Notes under the pieces: generated by a model
Database searches by the model: none
What the model was told of the DNA's origin: nothing
Seen by the model: only the letters and a program-made list of their open reading frames with translations
Made by a program: the position numbers and the translations under genes
Part shown: piece by piece, positions 4,783 to 7,273 of the stretch
Layout of the letters: each line of letters begins with the position of its first letter
Numbering within the stretch: the stretch's first letter is position 1
Assembly: GCA_020832965.1 (NCBI GenBank)
Contig: JAJHRM010000125.1
Span: 1-7,273 of the forward strand
Direction: 5' to 3'
From: Thermofilum sp.
Lineage (GTDB): Archaea; Thermoproteota; Thermoprotei; Thermofilales; Thermofilaceae
Length of the DNA stretch: 7,273 bases

Positions 4783-6237
4783 ATGAGCGAGCAAGGCATA
4801 ACGGTGAAAAAGGAAGAAAACTTTTCAGAGTGGTACTCGCAGGTATTAGTGAAGGCCGGGCTAGTCGACTTAAGGTACAACGTCCAGGGATTCATTGTGC
4901 ACAGGCCATGGCTAATGAGAATCATAAGGAGCATCTACAAGCTGTTTGAGGAGGAGCTGGAGCGAACAGGCCACGAACCAGTACTGTTCCCGCTAGTAAT
5001 TCCGGAGGAGAACTTTGAAAAGGAGAGGGAGCACGTGGAGGGCTTTAGGGCGGAGGTCTTCTGGATTTCCGAGGTTGGTGACGGCAGCGAGAAGCTTGAA
5101 AGGAGGCTAGCATTGAGACCTACGAGTGAAACCGCCTTCTACTACATGTACTCCTTCTGGATACAGAGTTGGAGAGATCTCCCACTGAAGCTGTACCAAA
5201 GTGTCAGCGTGTACAGGTACGAGAAGAACACGAGGCCGCTGATACGTGGGCGCGAGTTCCTCTGGATAGAGGCTCATGACGCCTTTGCAACGCACGAGGA
5301 AGCGTTGAACCAAATAAGGGAGGACATGGAAAACTCGAGGAAGGTGATCTGGGAGAAGCTAGGCATACCCTTCTTGTTCCTGCGGCGTCCACCCTGGGAC
5401 AAGTTTAGTGGAGCAGAGGACACGTACGCAGCAGACACACTGCTACCTGACGGGAGAGTGCTTCAAATAAGTTCTACCCACGATTTGGGGCAAAGATTTG
5501 CCAAGCCGTTTAATGTGACCTTCTTGGACAAGGACGGCCAAAGAAAGTATGTTTGGCAGACATGCTATGGTCCCGGGATATGGAGGATAGCGGCTGCCCT
5601 TATCGCTGTTCACGGCGACGATAAGGGGCTCGTGCTGCCAGTCCAAGTTGCACCGATCCAGGTGGTAATAATTCCGATATACTACAAGGAGGCGGAGAAA
5701 GGGAAGGTTCTCGAGAAGTGTAAGAGGCTAGAAGAACTCCTGAGAAATGCGGGGTACAGGGTCCATGTGGATTCGCGGGAGGAATACACTCCGGGGTACA
5801 AATTCAACGAGTGGGAACTACGAGGAGTGCCCATCCGGCTCGAGGTGGGCGTAAGGGAAGTCGAGACAAACACGGTTACGGTTTTCAGGCGTGATACACT
5901 ACGCAAGGAAAAGATCCCCGATGAAAAATTACTTGAACACGTCAGGGCCCTGGAGGAACTTATCCTCGAGGAGCTGAAAGCGCGTGCAAGGAACTACTTC
6001 GAAAGCAGAATCGTGAGAGCAACGAAAAGGGAGGAAGTTGAGGAAGCCCTGAGAAGCGGCAAAATAGTGAAAATGCCTTTCTGCGGGCGAGAAGAATGCG
6101 CCAACAACTTGAAAGAGGCAACAGATGGGGGGAAAGTTAGAGGAACAGAGATAGATTTCAAGGAGGGAGACTACGGTGAATGCGCATGGTGCGGGTCTCC
6201 GGCAAAGCAGCTAGTATACGTGGCTAAGTCGTACTGA
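4783..6237 (+). CDS. proS: Prolyl-tRNA synthetase, archaeal/eukaryotic type
   Basis: A class II synthetase that charges tRNA-Pro with proline using ATP, in the cytoplasm. From the ATG at 4783 it has 484 residues, typical for the archaeal form. The N-terminus MSEQGITVKKEENFSEWY matches the family start. Motif 1 lies around 62-78 (TGHEPVLFPLVIPEENF); the proline/ATP pocket RPTSE is at 112-116; motif 2 runs from LYQSVSVYRYE to GREFLWIEAHDAF (138-168); motif 3 is YGPGIWRIAAAL (262-273), followed by HGDDKGLVLP. The anticodon-binding domain covers about 290-400. C434, C439, C467 and C470 form the C-terminal zinc site, and the protein ends in the conserved Tyr (KSY). There is no large editing insertion between motifs 2 and 3, as expected for this type. 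An in-frame GTG 39 bases upstream (4744) is rejected because it precedes the box A. The gene is divergent from tRNA-Ala and monocistronic as far as seen. Confidence 0.96.
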   Translation: MSEQGITVKKEENFSEWYSQVLVKAGLVDLRYNVQGFIVHRPWLMRIIRSIYKLFEEELERTGHEPVLFPLVIPEENFEKEREHVEGFRAEVFWISEVGDGSEKLERRLALRPTSETAFYYMYSFWIQSWRDLPLKLYQSVSVYRYEKNTRPLIRGREFLWIEAHDAFATHEEALNQIREDMENSRKVIWEKLGIPFLFLRRPPWDKFSGAEDTYAADTLLPDGRVLQISSTHDLGQRFAKPFNVTFLDKDGQRKYVWQTCYGPGIWRIAAALIAVHGDDKGLVLPVQVAPIQVVIIPIYYKEAEKGKVLEKCKRLEELLRNAGYRVHVDSREEYTPGYKFNEWELRGVPIRLEVGVREVETNTVTVFRRDTLRKEKIPDEKLLEHVRALEELILEELKARARNYFESRIVRATKREEVEEALRSGKIVKMPFCGREECANNLKEATDGGKVRGTEIDFKEGDYGECAWCGSPAKQLVYVAKSY

Positions 6238-6260
6238 GCGTGGTTCCCAGTGTTCATGTG

Positions 6261-6406
6261 TCAGTCATCGCTCTGCCTCTTGTCGCGGAGCCAGCTGCCG
6301 GCAAATGGTGCCGCCCCCTCAACTGTCACACAAGTGATCTCTGCCCCGGGACCTCTCCCAGCATCAAGTAAGCTACTGCAACAGCGGCTCCAAGCATTAT
6401 CAGCAT
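6261..6406 (-). other. Possible tiny membrane-protein ORF after the acetyltransferase, perhaps frameshifted
   Basis: Three bases after the acetyltransferase TAG, an ATG at 6406 opens a 26-codon frame ending at 6326. Its first 17 residues (MLIMLGAAVAVAYLMLG) would make one membrane segment. At the G4 run 6347-6344, adding one G would carry the frame on through AEITCVTVEGAAPFAG to a TGA at 6263-6261, about 48 residues in all. I recognise no family, and there is no clear ribosome site. It may be a real small gene, a broken one, or chance. The rest of the 172-base gap between proS and the acetyltransferase has no T-rich terminator or stable hairpin that I could find. Confidence 0.18.
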
Positions 6407-6409
6407 GCG

Positions 6410-6853
6410 CTAGCATAATCTCAGCACGTAGACGAAGGCATCGCTCCCATCCGCGTAGTAGCCTTCCCTTGTACCCACCCTCTTGAATCCCATTTTCTCG
6501 TACAGGGTTATTGCCGGAATATTCTGCGTCTTTACCTCTAAGTAGATTTCCTTTACGCCGACATTGTTTGCCAATTTTACAGTTTCTTCGAGTAGCTTTT
6601 TCCCAATCCCCTTCCCCCTAAACCCCTCTATGACTGCGATGCTGTGAATGTGGAGACGCTTATCTTCGAGGCACGAGACAATGTATCCAATGGTTAACCC
6701 CTTGTAGTCAGCAACGAGGAAAAAGTCTCTACAAGCCTCATACAGTTGAAATAGGTAATAGAAGGGGAAGGCATCCAAGCCGAAAACCTTCTCCTCTATT
6801 TCAGCAATGTAGAATAGGTCACCCGGCTCAATCTTCCTTACCCTAATTTCCAA
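6410..6853 (-). CDS. rimI: RimI/Ard1-type GNAT N-acetyltransferase
   Basis: Transfers acetyl from acetyl-CoA to protein N-termini; archaeal members of this family (for example Sulfolobus Ard1) act broadly on nascent proteins rather than only on ribosomal protein S18. The 147 residues cover one GNAT domain: strand 1 and helix 1 with IAEIEEKVF (16-24), strand 4 HIHSIAV (68-74), the acetyl-CoA pyrophosphate loop RGKGIG (79-84), LEVKTQN (105-111), and AITLYEKMGF (114-123) with Y118, the usual catalytic or acid position. YYADGSDAFVY near the end is typical of the archaeal RimI group. The start is TTG; no ATG or GTG would keep the first strand, and a GGGGG run lies about 6 bases upstream. It overlaps the tRNase Z-like gene by 16 bases, so the two are coupled. 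Family confidence is high; the exact substrate is unknown. Confidence 0.88.
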   Translation of the reverse strand: MEIRVRKIEPGDLFYIAEIEEKVFGLDAFPFYYLFQLYEACRDFFLVADYKGLTIGYIVSCLEDKRLHIHSIAVIEGFRGKGIGKKLLEETVKLANNVGVKEIYLEVKTQNIPAITLYEKMGFKRVGTREGYYADGSDAFVYVLRLC

Positions 6854-7273
6854 ATCTTTCCCCCTTCGATTATGATCTTATCCATAGGTCTAGGTATGAA
6901 AACGTTTCTGAAAATTTTCCTGGCGGCTTCGAGATAAGTCTCGTCAATACCTGGGCCGAGGCGGGCATAGGGCAGGTGGATGAGAGCTAAATAACAGGCG
7001 TTTATCTCCTTTGCGAATATTGCTGCTTGAATTGGCGTAGAGTGCCCATCCTCGACAGCCTCCCTCTCCATCCCAGGAGGGTATGTGGCTTCGTGGACCA
7101 GCAGCGTGCAATCCCTAAACCCGCTGGCTAAATCGCTACTCGGAGACGTGTCTCCTGAGTAGCAGAGGGAAGCGCTACCGTAGTCAAGTCTCACCCCCAG
7201 CGCCCTCACCGTATGCCTCGCTTCGTAGAGACTAATATTCCCGATTCTTGCAGGCGGCTCGACCTCCCTAAAA
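6838..7273 (-). CDS. rnz: tRNase Z-like metallo-beta-lactamase, N-terminus beyond the right edge
   Basis: A zinc endonuclease that cuts the 3' trailer from tRNA precursors. The open frame continues to the window edge; 144 residues are visible out of about 300 in a full protein, so the GTG at 7209 is internal. Visible C-terminal motifs are: YEARHTVRALG with a His at 7215-7213; CYSGDT with the metal-ligand Asp at 7152-7150; the HEATY signature with its His at 7095-7093; GHST-PIQAA with its His at 7044-7042; and LIHLPYAR with the last ligand His at 6978-6976. The HEAT and HST pair is characteristic of tRNase Z among metallo-beta-lactamase proteins. The N-terminal HxHxDH metal motif and the exosite are out of view. 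It is the upstream gene of a two-gene unit with the acetyltransferase. A related non-tRNase hydrolase remains possible. Confidence 0.82.
   Translation of the reverse strand, partial: FREVEPPARIGNISLYEARHTVRALGVRLDYGSASLCYSGDTSPSSDLASGFRDCTLLVHEATYPPGMEREAVEDGHSTPIQAAIFAKEINACYLALIHLPYARLGPGIDETYLEAARKIFRNVFIPRPMDKIIIEGGKIWKLG

Noticed and set aside
6250..6486. Plus-strand frame of 78 codons after proS
   Set aside because: It overlaps the 3' end of the acetyltransferase on the other strand, its translation is Ser/Pro/Arg-rich with no recognisable motif, and there is no promoter or ribosome site.
1..7273. CRISPR arrays, insertion sequences, integrase or attachment sites
   Set aside because: No spaced direct repeats, terminal inverted repeats with a transposase, or integrase-like protein were seen on either strand; tRNA-Ala has no visible partial duplicate nearby.

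Overview
The window comes from an archaeon, most likely a hyperthermophilic member of the Thermoproteota. A Thermoproteales/Thermofilum-type lineage is my best guess, but this is inferred from gene content and not proved. The evidence is: an archaeal-type prolyl-tRNA synthetase with a C-terminal zinc site and no bacterial editing insertion; a tRNA gene interrupted by two very small introns, each with the bulge-helix-bulge fold cut by the archaeal splicing endonuclease; box A-like elements about 25 bases before probable near-leaderless starts; repeated TTG and GTG starts; a GH57 enzyme of the Thermococcus 4-alpha-glucanotransferase type; and a KaiC-associated regulator known from archaea. I see no mobile element, CRISPR array or rRNA.

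Layout. Positions 1-91 (+) hold the last 29 codons of a KaiC/RecA-like ATPase. Its stop overlaps the GTG start of a helix-turn-helix/coiled-coil regulator (88-525, +), so the two form a translationally coupled pair. After a short convergent gap comes a minus-strand glucan operon (read from 4254 down to 671): a cytoplasmic GH57 4-alpha-glucanotransferase/amylase, then a GT5 glycogen synthase whose TTG start lies inside the last codons of the GH57 gene. A tRNA-Ala(GGC) gene lies upstream on the same strand (4460-4568, -), with one intron at position 25/26 and one at 37/38. Divergent from it is prolyl-tRNA synthetase (4783-6237, +). The right end is a second minus-strand operon: the C-terminal half of a tRNase Z-like metallo-beta-lactamase (6838 to the right edge) overlapping a RimI/Ard1-type N-acetyltransferase (6410-6853). 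A doubtful tiny membrane ORF follows the acetyltransferase.

How the genes fit together. Two themes dominate. The first is storage glucan metabolism: glycogen synthase lengthens alpha-1,4 chains, and the GH57 enzyme redistributes or trims them. The second is translation: tRNA-Ala, ProRS, tRNA 3' processing by tRNase Z, and N-terminal protein acetylation by the RimI-like enzyme. The KaiC/HTH pair is probably regulatory or signalling, with no visible link to its neighbours. The least ordinary item is the doubly interrupted tRNA, in which the fold needed to remove one intron competes with the anticodon stem needed to remove the other. No clearly new multi-gene system is visible.
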